Origin: Alternaria dauci
Taxonomy: Eukaryota > Ascomycota > Dothideomycetes > Pleosporales > Pleosporaceae
Direction of reading: 5' to 3'
Assembly: GCF_042100115.1 (NCBI RefSeq)
Contig: NC_091272.1
Coordinates: forward strand, 5,704,001 to 5,768,000
Length of the DNA: 64,000 nucleotides
Of the stretch, positions 44,501 through 57,131 are shown in pieces. Position numbers and translations under genes: made by a program. The notes under the pieces are model-generated. The model had not been told where the DNA came from, did not search any database, and saw only the letters and a list, made by a program, of their open reading frames with translations. How positions within the stretch are numbered: the first letter of the stretch is position 1; every line of letters starts with the position of its first letter.

Positions 44501-45857
44501 GGCGATTCGGTTCCGGGTCCCATACTCTGCGATCTTGAGCTGCTAGGTGGAGGGCCGGGCGGAGGCGGGGGTAGTGGCACATTTCGGGTCCAGCCACCAG
44601 CTGGCACTATGGGCGATTCGTCAATCGGCGTCCGAGTCTCATAGCCCGGCACACCAGCAGAGGCCGCTCTTCGAGACGTGGGTGGTCTGCTGGGCGACTG
44701 TGTGTCGGGGCTGTACCGTCGATCTAACGAGTTTGCCATATAACTGTAATAAAGTCAGTACGACGACATAGTGCCCCATGCAAAGCCATACTTGGAGGCA
44801 GCCCTCTGTGCGACCAGTCCTGGAGAGGCGGGTGCGCGCTGAATCGCATCAGAAGTGCTGATATGAAGCGAGTCGATATTGCTCGGGGCAGGACTATGAT
44901 CATTGTTGCGATTCCTGAACGACGACAGACTAAACTTGGAGGTCAACTTGTCGCGCGAGACTGAACGACCTGGCCCGTTCCTCGGTGGTGGAGGCGGGAA
45001 CTGGGGGTTCGATGTTATGCTGGTCGCGCTCGAAGGTATGACCATTGAGCCAGGCCGACTGTGGTATCCAGACATGGGTCGCGCAGACGAGGGATTGCTG
45101 CTCGGTGGAGGAGGAGGCGGGGGATGGGGAAATGTGCTGGCAGTCATCTGGGGCGATGACGTGTTGCTGGTGCTGAGGGATTGTGACATGTTCGGGTTCT
45201 GGCCAGGCGAGTATGGAGGTGGTGGCGAGGGCATCGACGCTGTAGCGATTAGCATCACGTCTTGCCATGCTTGAGATATTTCCAAGAACAATCTGCGCAA
45301 TTGATACAAAATATAGGCCACCAAGGCTTCGACACACAAAAGGATGCATAATTTGCGGAGGGAGAGAAAAGAGGGTCTATGCAGTCTACTACGTATAGCA
45401 CGAAATTGGAGTAAAGTGGGAAGTGATATATACCTTCCATGCCCGTCACATCCTGAAGGCGCGTGGGGACCGACGTCTGGCTGTGCTGAACATGCTGCCC
45501 ACTGACATTCCCACCCCGCGTCCACTGCTGGGGATTGTATGGCACGGCTGGACCGGCGCCCCTCATAGCCATGGGCGAAGCAGCCGCGATGGGCGAGGGC
45601 GCATACGTCGAGGGCGCTGGGGAAGGCGAGAATGGCAGGCTCAGAGACGAGGCAGTCGCCGGTGTAGATAGCGAGCCATGCAGGTACGAGTGGCCCGACT
45701 GAGGTGGCGGCGCGAGCGTCGTGTTGAGGAGCGGAGGTTGCACAGCGAAGCGCCTGGGAGATATCTGCGGTGCCTGGAGGTGGGCCGGGTGCGGTGAAGG
45801 CGGCGGTGGGGGCAGCCGGGGCGATGGCGGCGGTGCGGAGTTGTAGGCGTGCTCCAT
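41572..45857 (-). CDS. Large Pro/Ser-rich protein with C-terminal coiled-coil region, 1357 aa
   Basis: Three exons, 45857-45434, 45269-44792 and 44743-41572; introns 164 and 48 nt; the frame closes at 1357 aa. I do not recognise a named family. The first 850 residues are disordered, with repeated PPPPP tracts (SPRLPPPPPSPHP, STFPHPPPPPPPSSNP) and many SP/TP sites, suggesting kinase regulation or SH3/WW/EVH1 binding. A helical island lies near ADTHAFARASMERHRQFIEK. The last 420 residues are charged and helical (LRTLSELDEVKNTKAKFKTK, HKWLFEAREQLHKEMFELED, FESQINLLCLLHEV-like stretch), compatible with coiled coils. Long conserved-looking, indel-poor C-terminal sequence supports a structural or polarity role, but that is inference. 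The first intron is longer than usual and has alternative acceptors. Confidence 0.8.
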
Positions 45858-47630
45858 GGCTGCTGCTACTGTACTATTCAACTTGTCTGTTGCTGTCCCG
45901 TGCCGAAGCCCTCAGCGGCTCCAGCGAGTAGTACGGGCGAATCCAGCAGCAGAGAGAAGACGGGGCGGCGTTGGGACCTGCACCGCGGTCGTCTTGGTCA
46001 CCTCGCACGCGAATGTAGAGGCCGAGGCGGGCAAGGATGTTGGGTCATGCTGTGTGCCCGTGTAGTCTGAGGATGGAGGGAACGCGGCCAATTCGACGCC
46101 TGGCAATCGACGTCGATCATGTCGGGCACGACGGTTAGCTCCTCTAGACTCGAAGCAGCATCGGCCACGGAGGTTTGGCTTTGGAGCGAGGCTTGACTTT
46201 TGCCTGTCCAGCGAATGGGCGGCGCCTCATGCACACGGCGACATGGGCACTATGCACCATCCCTGCCCGTCGACAAGACGTCGGCGGCTAAGTAAAGAAC
46301 ATGGCCGCCATCCTCAGGCCATCTTCACCTCCGCACCACCATTTTTTCAACGCAATGCCAGTCCCTGCCATCGCGCCAGTGACGGACGTGCGCCTGCATG
46401 AGTTTGGTGCAGTCTCGTGACGTGTAGATAGTCCTGTCCGACATGCGACCGTTGTGGTGTTCGTCTTGGTGTCCAAGGTGTCCAAGAGGTCGCGACACCA
46501 AATTCCCCACACACGGCGTTATAAATAGTTTGCAGTGGGTCCACTCCAACCTGCGCGACGGCCCACCACAAACACCGTCTCTAAAACCCCACCACCACCA
46601 CCATGCGCCCGCATCTCGAATCGTCCTGGACGCCGCGTTTCTTTGTCCTGGCCGAACCCAACGCAACTGATCCATTTATATCAAACCCGCCACCTGCTGT
46701 GTGCATCGTGTTCTCAGACAATGCTTTTGATTATTCATGATGATGCACCTTCGTTTGCAGATTGCTGGTTGTCGCCACGTACCTATCCTGCATCGGTGCA
46801 TGAGACACGAGGCACACAAACGACCGTTGAAAGGTAAAATTACTTGCATGCTGATGCCAGTAGTACCATCTTCGGCAATCGTGCATCCGTCGACCCAGGT
46901 CCTGACCGCTGCGTTAGCCCCCAGGCACTGAGCATGGATACCACCGGCACGACGTTATAGATGAGCTGAGCAGGGCGTTGTCCGCACACGAACCCGGCTG
47001 ATCATGTTTTTCGTCACGTCACACCTCAGCTTGCGCGCAATCAGTAATCAACCCCAATGTTCAACTCTCTAGCCTACTCTAAACTATATCCATCTTGATT
47101 AGTATCATCCCCTGCAAAGAGCCATACTTCTAGATATAGAAGTATGTGCTTGTACAGTACATGCCTAGGTAGTCATCAGCACAACTACTTCCAAGTACCA
47201 CAACCTTTTTGGTTACAAATAGTCAGTACTACTTCCAACCTTACTGTGCGACCAGTAGTTCAAACGATGTTTTACGGCGAAGCGCTGTGTTTTGTGTGCC
47301 CGCATCCCCTCATTCATTGGGTCATTTTTGACAATATGCAACGCGACATGGACTCGAAATGAGGCGGTCAACTCATTTGCATCCCAGCATTTGGGCCCAG
47401 AGAGTCGAAAAAAAATAGTGGTGAGCGTCATCTGACGCTTCCCCGTCTTGTACTTTGTAGATCAAATCCCATGTCCCACTATGCTATCATCCAGTAATAC
47501 TCACTCTGCATAGTCGCATCTCTCAGTGCCTACCATGCTGCAGTGCGGTTCAAGGAAAATGCCCATGAACGCCTCGCTCAAGTCCTCAACCCGTAAAACA
47601 TGTATGAGCAACTGCAACCATGCCCGCCGC
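45858..47630. other. Intergenic 1.8 kb
   Basis: Lies between the start of the 1357-aa gene and the 3' end of the uniporter gene. A plus-strand TATA-like TTATAAATAG at 46519-46528 precedes a 44-codon frame starting at ATG 46603; this could be a small gene or a non-coding transcript, but support is weak. The part near 47085-47240 is richer in A and T. No transposon was recognised. Confidence 0.4.
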
Positions 47631-49293
47631 TCATTTCTTGTCGCCCTTCTTTGGTTCTGGTGCTGGGTCGTCCTCGTCGTCCCTGTCCTTCTTCTTCTGC
47701 TGTTTCTTCTTGCGCTCTTCCTTGAGTGCCTCCTGCACGTTCTCGTCCTTCTCTTCCTGCAGCTCGTCCCACTCGACGTCATACTCGTTGGCGACAGCCT
47801 TGATCTCCCTACGAAGCGCGTTTCCGTCCTCAATCAGGACCTCCCATTTGCGCAAGTCGAAGTTGTGTTGTTGGTACAGCTTCTGCTGTCGACGAGACAC
47901 GGTAAAGTTCATGGCAGAGCGGTAGCTGACCTCGCGGTTGTGGTAGAGGAACCACACATAACCACCGATAAGAGTAGAAAGTCCGACGAGGTACTGTTTA
48001 AACTGTTAGATGGATCGAGGTTGAACAAGTGGCCAGACTTACGGTAACAGGCTCCATGACGTCCCAACCCAGCTCAGTCTGGAACGTGAGATAGTACACA
48101 ACACACCACCATCCAGCAATACCGACAAACCCAGCCCTCGCTACGTTCTTCGCCGCCTTCTGCGCCAGGTCGTCGCACTTCTTCTTCACGGTCGCCATCT
48201 CACTGATCTTCTTGGATGTCTTGCGTAGACGCATTCGAAGATAGTAGGTCCTGTCGCTGAAGCTGGGCACACCAACCCGAATCTCCTCTGGAGCGCCTTC
48301 AATCTCAATGGCAAACTCCTGTCCTCGAGCAGCGTCACGGATGAAGTCGCCAATCTCGGTGGAGGAAGACCATCGCACGAACTTGCGCGCGCCTTGCTTG
48401 TCGGCCGGTGCTTCTTGGCCCTGTCCGGAATACGACTCCACGCCGCCCTTTCCAGGTCCGCCTCGCAGCTGGTCCGCTTGCTCAGGCGTCTTCCTATCCT
48501 GGCTGCTTATCTTACCTGTTTTGTGTGTCTTTCCGTCAATGCGGATCTCGTCGACGCGTTCAAAGTCCTCTTCGCCGTCCTTTTCATTGAGGCTTTCCCT
48601 GTCACTGCTGACTGGTGTGCTCTCTACTTCCTCTGGCTTGGCATCGTGCTGCATTGAGTCTTCGGCACGGAAGTAGACATTTGGCTGTCTCTCTCGGCCC
48701 TCTTTATCTTTTATGGTGGGAAGTTCAGCCTGTATGAGGCGTTCAAGGTACGAAATGGGTTGCTGTGGGTGGACGAGGAGTGCTAGCGGTTCGACGTCCT
48801 TGCGATCCGTGTTCATGTCGCGCGTCGTGAGTGGCAGGATGATCTTAAGCATGCGGGATGGCGTGGTGAGCAATTTACCTGCCCTTGTTAGTTGTCGAGT
48901 ACTCCCAATCGTGAGAGACATACCCTTGGTCATTGCTCCAGCGCTTCTCTGTCGCGCCACAGGCGGCACGTCGCTGCCCTCTCTGTGCCATGGCGTCCGT
49001 ATCTGTTTGCTCTTGTCTTCTTGTAATTTCCTTGCAAAATGATCCTTCTCCTCCTGTGTAATGTTCTCGTTGAGTTGTGAAGCAGGCCTGGCGTTGGAGT
49101 TGCCGTAGTCTCCGAATTTGTCGGTCTCACTGTCAATGCCGCTGGGCTTGGTCGCAAAGCATCGGAACTGTGACGATTTTCTGAACTGTATCGATACGCT
49201 GGGAGAGGTGCGTGTGAACAGAGGTGCGCATCGAGTGGTTGGGAATGTCGAGGCGCGTGAGAGCGTCGCCAGTGACGCCAGTCGGTGCTTCAT
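47631..49293 (-). CDS. mcu: Mitochondrial calcium uniporter pore subunit
   Basis: Ca2+ channel of the inner mitochondrial membrane. Exons 49293-48924, 48878-48043 and 47993-47631; introns 45 and 49 nt; 522 aa. The presequence MKHRLASLATLSRASTFPTT is basic and Ser-rich. An N-terminal domain follows (KLLTTPSRMLKIILPLTTRD, EPLALLVHPQQPISYLERL), then a charged loop and a coiled-coil region (KTSKKISEMATVKKKCDDLA). TM1 is AGFVGIAGWWCVVYYLTF. The selectivity-filter motif WDVMEP is at about residues 395-400, and TM2 is YLVGLSTLIGGYVWFLYHN. The tail is Lys/Glu/Asp-rich. The first intron is 45 nt and free of in-frame stops, so retention would add 15 residues. Fungal uniporters of this type work without EMRE (from published structures, by memory). 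Confidence 0.95.
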
Positions 49294-50236
49294 AATCGGC
49301 ACAGGGATAATGCGTTGCCCGAGAGGACCCGGTCGCGGCAGGAATACACAAAGACGCGAAGACGTAGTTCTGTCGACACTTCAACAGCTGTCATGCCAGG
49401 GGACATATGCACGCGACAAGCAGGGTTACAGCATTGACATTTTGGCCGACGTCATTGCTTGTAATGCAGTGGCTGAGAGGTGTGGCGGCGTGGCTGCAAA
49501 ATCGCCCTCACAAACATCAACACTGTGATATACCCAATCGTGTCTCATAGACAGAAATGATTAGCAGGCACAACATGTAGATACCTGGTCTGCTTACATC
49601 ATGAAGTCCTGGAAAGGTTTCGCGATAACCCGGAGTTCTGTCCGTACCTCCTGCACTGCGCGGCAAGCAAACCATAGGAAGCACGCACAACACATTCACA
49701 TGCATGCCTCCAAAACAAGCACCATGATAACATAGGGCCAATTCGTCGCGACAGACGAGTCGCTGTCAAGCCCACGAAAAGTGGAGTTCAGGAAGTTGTG
49801 CGATCGGACAATATGGCCTAGGGCAAAGTTTCTATGCTCAAGGTTATGATGCTTCGCGACCCTGGTGAAAACTAGCATCATCGCTCAGGCAGCAACGGAC
49901 ATAGGGCCTCCAGACGACAGTTAAAACAGTATGTCCGACTTTTCAACTGTTCAGGAGACGTTTTCACGTACAGCGAGGTGAGCGCTGCGGCTTTAGCGGA
50001 GATATCAGAGCCAACGTCATTGCACCTGCGAAATACTGCGGGTACGCTAATGCACCTGGCTGACTATCCTCGATACGTAGCCTACCGAGCATATTCCGAA
50101 CAGCTTTATATAAGCGTTTAACAGAGTGTTGTGTAGACAGACTGCTCGACATTCATCTGTATCAAGGATTTCGTCTCTACTTCCATCACGCGACGTCCAC
50201 CTCTATCAGCGAGACTTACTGGATAACTATATCAAA
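49294..50236. other. Divergent spacer, uniporter / aldo-keto reductase
   Basis: A 943-bp spacer between the uniporter start (minus) and the reductase start (plus), holding both promoters. No coding gene is supported; short frames overlap on both strands. Confidence 0.5.
50107..50114 (+). promoter_or_regulatory. TATA box of aldo-keto reductase gene
   Basis: TATATAAG lies 130 bp before ATG 50237 on the same strand. A canonical TATA box fits a regulated, stress-type gene. Confidence 0.55.
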
Positions 50237-51328
50237 ATGGTCAAGACATTCCGGTTCCAGGATATCCAAGTCCAATCGCCAGGCTTCGGTTGCATGGGTC
50301 TGAGTTTTGGGTTGGGCAGCAATTTGAGTCTTGAAGAAGCAGAGCCTGTCCTTCTCAAAGCTATTGAACTTGGCTGCACCTTCTGGGACACTGCAGTCGT
50401 TTACCAGGCTGGCGTCAACGAGAAGCTTCTGGGAGAGTTCATCCGGAAGCATAATGTCCGCGACCAGGTCTTTAGTGAGTACACATCCGACAGCTGAGGT
50501 GATCGAAAAGTGGTTGACTTCCATTCCCAGTCGCTTCCAAGTGCGGTATTGCTTGCCTTGATGGAGAGTCAGGGGTGACAAACAGCCCAAGCCATATCAA
50601 GAAGTACATCGACGGTACCATTGAGAGACTTGGGTTTACTCCTGACCTCTACTATCTTCACCGAATCGACCCCAACACGCCTTTGGAGGAGTCTATCCCT
50701 GCGCTGGACGAGTGCCGAAAGTCTGGCAAGACCAAGTATATCGGGCTGTCTGAGTGTTCCGCTAAGACGCTGCGGAAAGCAAATTCAAGTATGTGCAATA
50801 CTTCGTTGGTCTGCAACCTGCTAACTCAGCAATCAAGTTGCCAAGATTGATGCCGTCCAAGCAGAGTACTCTGCCTTCGAGACACTGCATGAGACCGACG
50901 GCCTGATCGATACCGCAAGGGAACTCAATGTGGCCTACGTCGCCTACTCTCCACTTGGCCACGGCTGGCTGGTGGACGACTTCGACTATTCCTCTCCCGA
51001 CGACTTTGCACCAGACGACTTCCGTCGCACGGTTCCCAAGTTCCAAGGCGAGAACTTCTACAAGAACAAGGCCATCGTTGAGGAGATCAAGAAGCTTGCT
51101 AAGAGAAAGGGCTGTACAACACCTCAGATCGCGCTGGCGTGGGTTGCTGCCCAAGGCATGATTGCTATTCCCGGAACGACAAAGGCGAAGAGGCTGGAAG
51201 AGAACTGGGCTAGCAGGGACGTCGAGTTGACAGACGAAGAGAGGAAAGAGATGAGGAAAATCGTTGACCAAGCGAAGCCAGCCGGCAATCGCTATGCGCC
51301 TGCACAACAGGCTATGGTCGGGCATTAA
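50237..51328 (+). CDS. Aldo-keto reductase
   Basis: NADPH-dependent reduction of carbonyl substrates, TIM-barrel enzyme (family knowledge). Exons 50237-50474, 50531-50788 and 50838-51328; introns 56 and 49 nt, the second with a CTAAC branch site; 328 aa. The catalytic tetrad is complete: Asp51 and Tyr56 ([11 protein letters not shown]), Lys83 (IASKCG) and His123 (YYLHRIDP). The C-terminal NADPH phosphate-binding block is [15 protein letters not shown]. The sequence is of the YakC/pyridoxal-reductase-like subgroup ([29 protein letters not shown]). The true substrate is unknown. No secondary-metabolite genes lie next to it. Confidence 0.93.
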
Positions 51329-53455
51329 AGAGATCGGAAGCGTTGACGAGAGTTACCAATCTCGAGAGGTGGCATTGCAAGCTGTGTAGAGAGACGTAGG
51401 TAGAGCCAACGAGGAACAAGCGAAGCTCTAAATGTTATTTCATGACGCGGATACGTATTTCCGGACACTATCGCATCGTGACGAAGCCTCTCAAGAACGA
51501 GCTCTAGTCTCCAAATAGCAAAGATGTGTAGACGTGTAGTGCGTCTTCTCTAGCAGCCAACACCTATCATTAGCGCAAGGGGTAGTCGCATGGCATCGCT
51601 TGCGGCAGACTGACGATCCTCCCCGCTTTCTCTCAGCTCGCATGGCGCATGTCGAATAGAAAAACCGTTGTTTGTTGCGTGGCGTCTTCATTGTTAGCTG
51701 TATTCGTAGGCAATGCAGTGTGAACTCGGATAAAGTTTGCGAATGTCGAGATGCTCCACTGAGGTAATCGACGACGCTGTCTCAGTACTCTGGCCACGCC
51801 TTCGATAATCTCCACTAATGGTCTATGCGAAGTAGGCGGCCTTGCGACATTACCAGTACTGTATTTTCTTGTGGTACGTTTCAGATCTGCCGCGGCCCGT
51901 GGCGCGTCGGACTGGAAAGCCGCGTAGGCCAGCGCCCAGTATACTCCGGCTGGTTGCTAGTCACGTCAAACATGGAGACAGCTTGATGGAGATGCGGATA
52001 GATGGCAATCCGCATCAGACGCCATGGGGCTGTGAAACATGAGATCGGGGCGTTCTTGAAAGGACCAAGTGGAGTCGCGCAGGACCAAAAGACGCGCAAT
52101 TGCTTTTGGGATATCGCGAGACGAGGAAACGTGGTGGCATGGTCGGGGGCTTGCGGTGGATTGGTGTATCCTGGTCGTCTTGTACGACCCTCAAATGAGT
52201 CGTCGCGATGGGTGTTCAAGACAGAAAGAAACAAACAAGCTGGCTAGCCGTCCTTGCTTAAGAATCTATCGAATCTCGTCTAGGCGGATGTTTCCTGTGG
52301 GCGTGCATTGTCCCAGCAGAAGAAACGAGCGAATCAGCTCTTTCATAGCCTTCACTCCATGTCGAATATATGGAAAGCGATGCCTTTGTTATCCGGGGGT
52401 GGTGTGCGGACAGCCGTTGGTGTGCATCGTGTTGGGTGTAGGTTGGAAAAGGAGCTCCCTCGCTACCCTGTAGCCAAGTGCCGAAGCGGTTAGGCGCGAA
52501 CCATCCTTTGTGCCCCGGCTGCCGGGTTCGCTTGTATGCAACAGATGTCCACTGATGGCACCAGTGTTACCAACATGACATGGATAGTTGCGTCCCGCAA
52601 GAAAGCACGACGGCAGAAAGACGTATGCAGGTGGGTAAGCTGCGCATCCAAGTCAAAGGGCTGACGGCTGTAACATCTCCACTTGGTGCTATCAAAAATT
52701 CATTAACGCAACTAGGCGTATCTCCGTCAATCGTCTCGTCGCTAGCTCCACCTTTATTTCCATATAGCCACCCTTCCGAAGATTTGACAAAATTCCATTT
52801 GCAATCGTCAAATGCGCCTTCGTATGCATCTGCCCAGCCATGATAACAGAGATTCGTCCCCAGACACGAGAGGCGACCTCCACACGTCGTGGCTTTGGGC
52901 GTCGGCCGGCGACCTCCGCGTCCCTCATGCACAGATACGCCTAGGCTGGTGTGGCGGCCCGGGGAAAAGCATGTAGGCGCCAAGGTGAAGGTGTCGCGAC
53001 GGGCAAGCTACGTTTGCCGGTCAATCACTACTGGATGCTCCCTGGGTTAAGGCTGAGGAAGCGGCCGGTCACCGTGAGCACAACACGCCGAGACATCCTA
53101 GCTTGCCGCCATGTGGGATTGCATGGGTTGCGCGACTAATCCGACTAAAGCAGGGCTCGATCGGCCTGATATGGGTCATTGGTTCTTTGCGGGAGGTTGA
53201 ACGCGACAGGGTTGGGTGTCGCCGCTGGTCCTTATCTTTTTGGTGCGGGATCATGCTAGATACACTTTACATCCGTCCAGACCCTGTGCTACGCATTCAC
53301 ATTGACTTAAAAGCTCGCTTCGCCTTCACTGGCTCACTTAGCAGAGCTTGACGTCGATCTTCTCTCGCCGTTTGGTCGACTCCGAATCAACCGTACCTCT
53401 TCAACGCACAACAATTTTGCGATCGTCCCCGCGGTATCGTCGAAATCTCTGCAAC
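51329..53455. other. Intergenic 2.1 kb
   Basis: Lies between the aldo-keto reductase and purine transporter genes, both on the plus strand. Short frames only, none with family signal; an 87-codon plus frame at 52580-52843 is the longest with an ATG. No tRNA fold could be built around the GGGTTCG near 52526. Confidence 0.4.
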
Positions 53456-55452
53456 ATGTCGGGCTTCATTCACAAGGCGAATAGCGCCGTTGCGCGCTCC
53501 ATCGTCGGCAGGTACTTTCGCCTAGAAGGATCAGGTCATGTATGTATATCGCGTGTCGATATCCGGTGCATGCGCTAACAGCCCTATAGCCCAAAGAGCG
53601 CAAGGGAAGCTACTTCTTCACTGAGTTTCGTGCGGGGCTAGCCACCTTCTTCGCCATGGCCTATATCATCTCTGTTAACTGTATGTCGAGTGCGGGATGT
53701 CATTGACAGGACCGCATCTGATGACCATGTACAGCATCTATCGTGTCAGACTCTGGTGGTACTTGCGTATGCCCAGGGCTCCCGGACGACCCCATCTGCG
53801 AGACCAACCAACAGTACGCCCTCTGTGTCCAGGAAGTCAGGCGGGATCTGGTTACCGCAACAGCTGCCATATCTGCCTTGACGTCTTTCTGCATGGGCTT
53901 GTTTGCCAATCTGCCCATTGCCCTGGCTCCTGGAATGGGGCTGAACGCCTACTTTGCCTACACCGTAGTCGGTTTCCATGGTACAGGTATGTCGCACCGG
54001 GACGCCGTTCCCCGTCCGCTTTCTTATGATGCCGTTATGCCGCTCCTTAATCTGGTCGGCTCACCGGCGCCATGGGTCGTACCAGCTGATTTTCATGGAA
54101 CGTTGCTAATTGCTTTTCTTAGGAATGGTTCCGTATGAGGTTGCACTTACTGCCGTTTTCGTCGAAGGCTTTGTCTTTGTTGGTTTGACCATGCTCGGTA
54201 TCCGACAGTGGCTTGCAAGGGCTATTCCTGCCAGTATCAAGCTCGCAACTGGTGTGGGTATTGGACTTTACCTAACCATTATCGGTCTCGCCTACTCCGC
54301 TGGTATCGGTCTGATTACCGGCGCTCAAGCGACCCCTCTCGAACTCGCCGGTTGCGTTGCCGCGGACCAGGTTGATGGTGTCTGCCCGGGAAGTGTCAAG
54401 ATGAGGAGCCCAACCATGTGGATCGGTATCTTCTGTGGTGGTGTCCTGACTGTTATGCTTATGTTGTACCGCGTCAAGGGTGCAATCATTATCGGCATTC
54501 TGCTCGTCTCGATCATCTCCTGGCCGCGCCCAACGAGCGTTACCTACTTCCCGTACACCGAGACTGGCAACTCAGCCTTCGACTTCTTCAAGCAGGTCGT
54601 CACATTCCACCCAATTGGCAAGGTCCTTGCTGTTCAGCAATGGAACATCTCAGAGCACGCCAGCCAATGGGGTCTTGCTTTCATCACCTTCCTATACGTT
54701 GACATTCTCGACTGTAGGTTGCATATTACTTCTACAAGTCAAGTCATGTACTAACTCCACTAGGCACTGGTACTCTGTACTCCATGGCCCGTTTCTGTGG
54801 CGTCATTGACGAGCGTACCCAAGACTTTGAAAACTCCTCCATCGCCTACTCAGTCGACGCTCTTGGTATTAGTATCGGATCCCTTATGGGATGTCCCCCA
54901 GTCACTGCATACATCGAGTCTGGTGCCGGTATCTCCGAAGGAGGCAAGACTGGTCTCACTGCCATGTTTTCGGGTCTCTGCTTCTTCATCGCCATCTTCT
55001 TTGCTCCGATCTTCGCATCGATTCCTCCCTGGGCTACTGGCTGCACACTGGTCATCGTCGGGTCGCTCATGGCAACATCGGCCAAGGACATCAACTGGCG
55101 CTACATGGGCGATTCCATTCCCGCTTTCCTCACCATTGCGGTCATGCCTTTCACATACTCCATCGCCTATGGCCTGATCGCCGGTATCTGCTCGTACATG
55201 CTCATCAACACCACCGTGTGGATCATTGAGAAGGCGTCTGCTGGTCGCATCGTACCACCCAACAAGGATGAGAAGGAGCCCTGGACCTGGCGTCTCGAAG
55301 GCGGACTCCTTCCCCCATGGATCAAGAGGCTCGCCAGCGGAAAGAAGGACTTCTGGAAGTCGGACCCACAGACTGAGGGTGTTGCGGAGCCTCGAAGCGA
55401 AGGCAGCTCCGCTCATAACGAGAAGGATTTTGTCACGGATAAGCAGGCGTAA
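53456..55452 (+). CDS. azgA: AzgA-type purine permease
   Basis: Proton symport of adenine, guanine and hypoxanthine across the plasma membrane (family knowledge). Five exons: 53456-53539, 53590-53680, 53735-53986, 54123-54713 and 54764-55452; the introns are 50, 54, 136 and 50 nt; 568 aa. Family blocks: [20 protein letters not shown] (TM1), then [20 protein letters not shown] (TM3 substrate-site region), [20 protein letters not shown] and [40 protein letters not shown] and [20 protein letters not shown] (TM10 region) follow. About 13 hydrophobic segments are visible. An extracellular Cys pair ([12 protein letters not shown]) lies between TM1 and TM2. The cytoplasmic tail is charged. The third intron is longer than the others. 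Confidence 0.94.
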
Positions 55453-56284
55453 TAGCCTCTGCATCTCCCTGGCGTTATTATGGTATTGGTTAGCTTGAAT
55501 GCGATTTTGCGATATTGTTAGCGTGGTTTACATGGCGTTGTCGCTCGTGATGCTCCTGTGAGTGCAGACGACGTGAGTAGTGTCATTTGGTTACCGGTAT
55601 ACCCTCACTTGTATCTGATAAACAATGGGATTTGGTTATGAACATTCAAGACTTGCGTGCTGGGCGTTTTGGTCATGTCCGCGTGTAGAATGCACCTATG
55701 TCCTGTGAAGAAAGAAGGCGTCACACAAGAAAGCCGCGTCGGCCCGCAACGTCAGCCGTGTCTGCTCGTGCAACGCTGGCTGTACGTCAGAGTCAACGTG
55801 GATCGCAAAGTCGCACACGACTTGCAAGCCACACATCGGCAATCGGTGAGACGCCACATCGGAGGGGCGGTGCGCATCCAGCCGATGTTCCGACGCAGGG
55901 AAGCTCCGCGGTATGACCCCTCCTTCACGTATCTCGTGATTACACACAAGCTCCGGTTCCGCAGATCGCACGAGATCACTACTTTCCGCTTCGCCCTTTA
56001 TATACTGGATTGACCGCCGCAGTACCTCGGAAGATACACCCAATATCGCATGAAAACAGTCCGGTTACTCTCCCAGAGCTTGGTGTAATTTGGAAATCCG
56101 AGCGCGGACATCCGGCGGCTTACGAGATCTTTTCCTAAGCAAAAGTGACTAAGAACTCCTTCGCGCTTTGCGCTTTGCAAGCACACGGGACCACAAGTAC
56201 CCGCGCTATTCTTCCTCAAAAAGAGTATATCAAGAGTCGGCGACACCAGGCGACAGTCATTGGAAAAGAATCATACCCAGAAAC
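55453..56284. other. Intergenic, azgA / rib3
   Basis: An 832-bp spacer, both neighbours on the plus strand. A small direct repeat (CGCTTTGCGCTTTGC) lies near 56163-56178, about 110 bp before the rib3 ATG. No gene is supported. Confidence 0.45.
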
Positions 56285-57131
56285 ATGACAGCGGAACTTC
56301 AGAACGGCCTGCCAGCCCACGGCACAAACGGAGTAAACGGCAACGCGACGCAGCTCTCCAACCCTGCACCAGCACATCCAGCCTTCGACTCGATACCAGA
56401 TGTCATACAGGCCTTTGGTACGTCTCTCCAGGTGTCCTCGGCTCGAACGATCGTCCTACCCCTCATCCTACAAACCCTGTACTGACGCGCCTCTTACGAC
56501 AGCAAACGACGAGTTCGTAATCGTCCTCGACTCTCCCAACCGCGAGAATGAGGGCGATCTCATAATCGCCGCCTCCGCCCTGACACCTGCCAAAGCTTCC
56601 TTCATGATCCGCTACTCGAGTGGCTACATCTGCGCACCCTTGCCTGTCAGTCGCGCCGCCGCCCTGCATCTACCGCAGATGGTTGCCGACAACGCCGACC
56701 CGAACCGCACCGCATACGCCGTCAGCATCGACTCCGCGGACCCATCAGTCACAACTGGTATCTCGGCCCAAGACCGCAGCTTGACGTGCCGGATGCTTGC
56801 CGATCCCAACGCCAAAGCCAGCCACTTCCGGAGACCGGGACACATACTGCCGTTGCAGGCAAGGGATGGTGGAGTACGCGAACGTAGGGGACACACAGAG
56901 GCAGCCGTGGATCTATGCCGGTTGGCTGGCAAGCAACCTGTCGGTGTTATTTGCGAGCTGATTACGGACGGCGAGGAGGTGCCTGGTAAGCCGGAGCTTG
57001 TTGGTGGAGGTATGATGAGAAGGGATGAATGCCTGGCATTTGGAAAGAAGTATGGGATCAAGGTGTGCACGATTGACGACATGGTGCGTTACATTGAGGA
57101 GAACGACGGTGTGCTAGGTGCGACATCATAG
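56285..57131 (+). CDS. rib3: 3,4-Dihydroxy-2-butanone-4-phosphate synthase
   Basis: Converts ribulose 5-phosphate to formate and DHBP, the carbon source for the riboflavin xylene ring. Exons 56285-56417 and 56503-57131, joined by an 85-nt intron; 253 aa, the usual monofunctional fungal length (no GTP cyclohydrolase II domain). Family motifs: LDSPNRENEGDLIIAA (acidic loop), YICAPLPVSRA, SIDSADPSVTTGISAQDRS, FRRPGHILPLQARDGGVRER and RGHTEAAVDLCRLAG. The N-terminal 40 residues are Asn/Ala-rich and variable. Cytosolic by homology. Confidence 0.96.

Noticed and set aside
52480..52560. Possible tRNA around GGGTTCG
   Set aside because: No acceptor stem, anticodon arm or A box could be paired around it.
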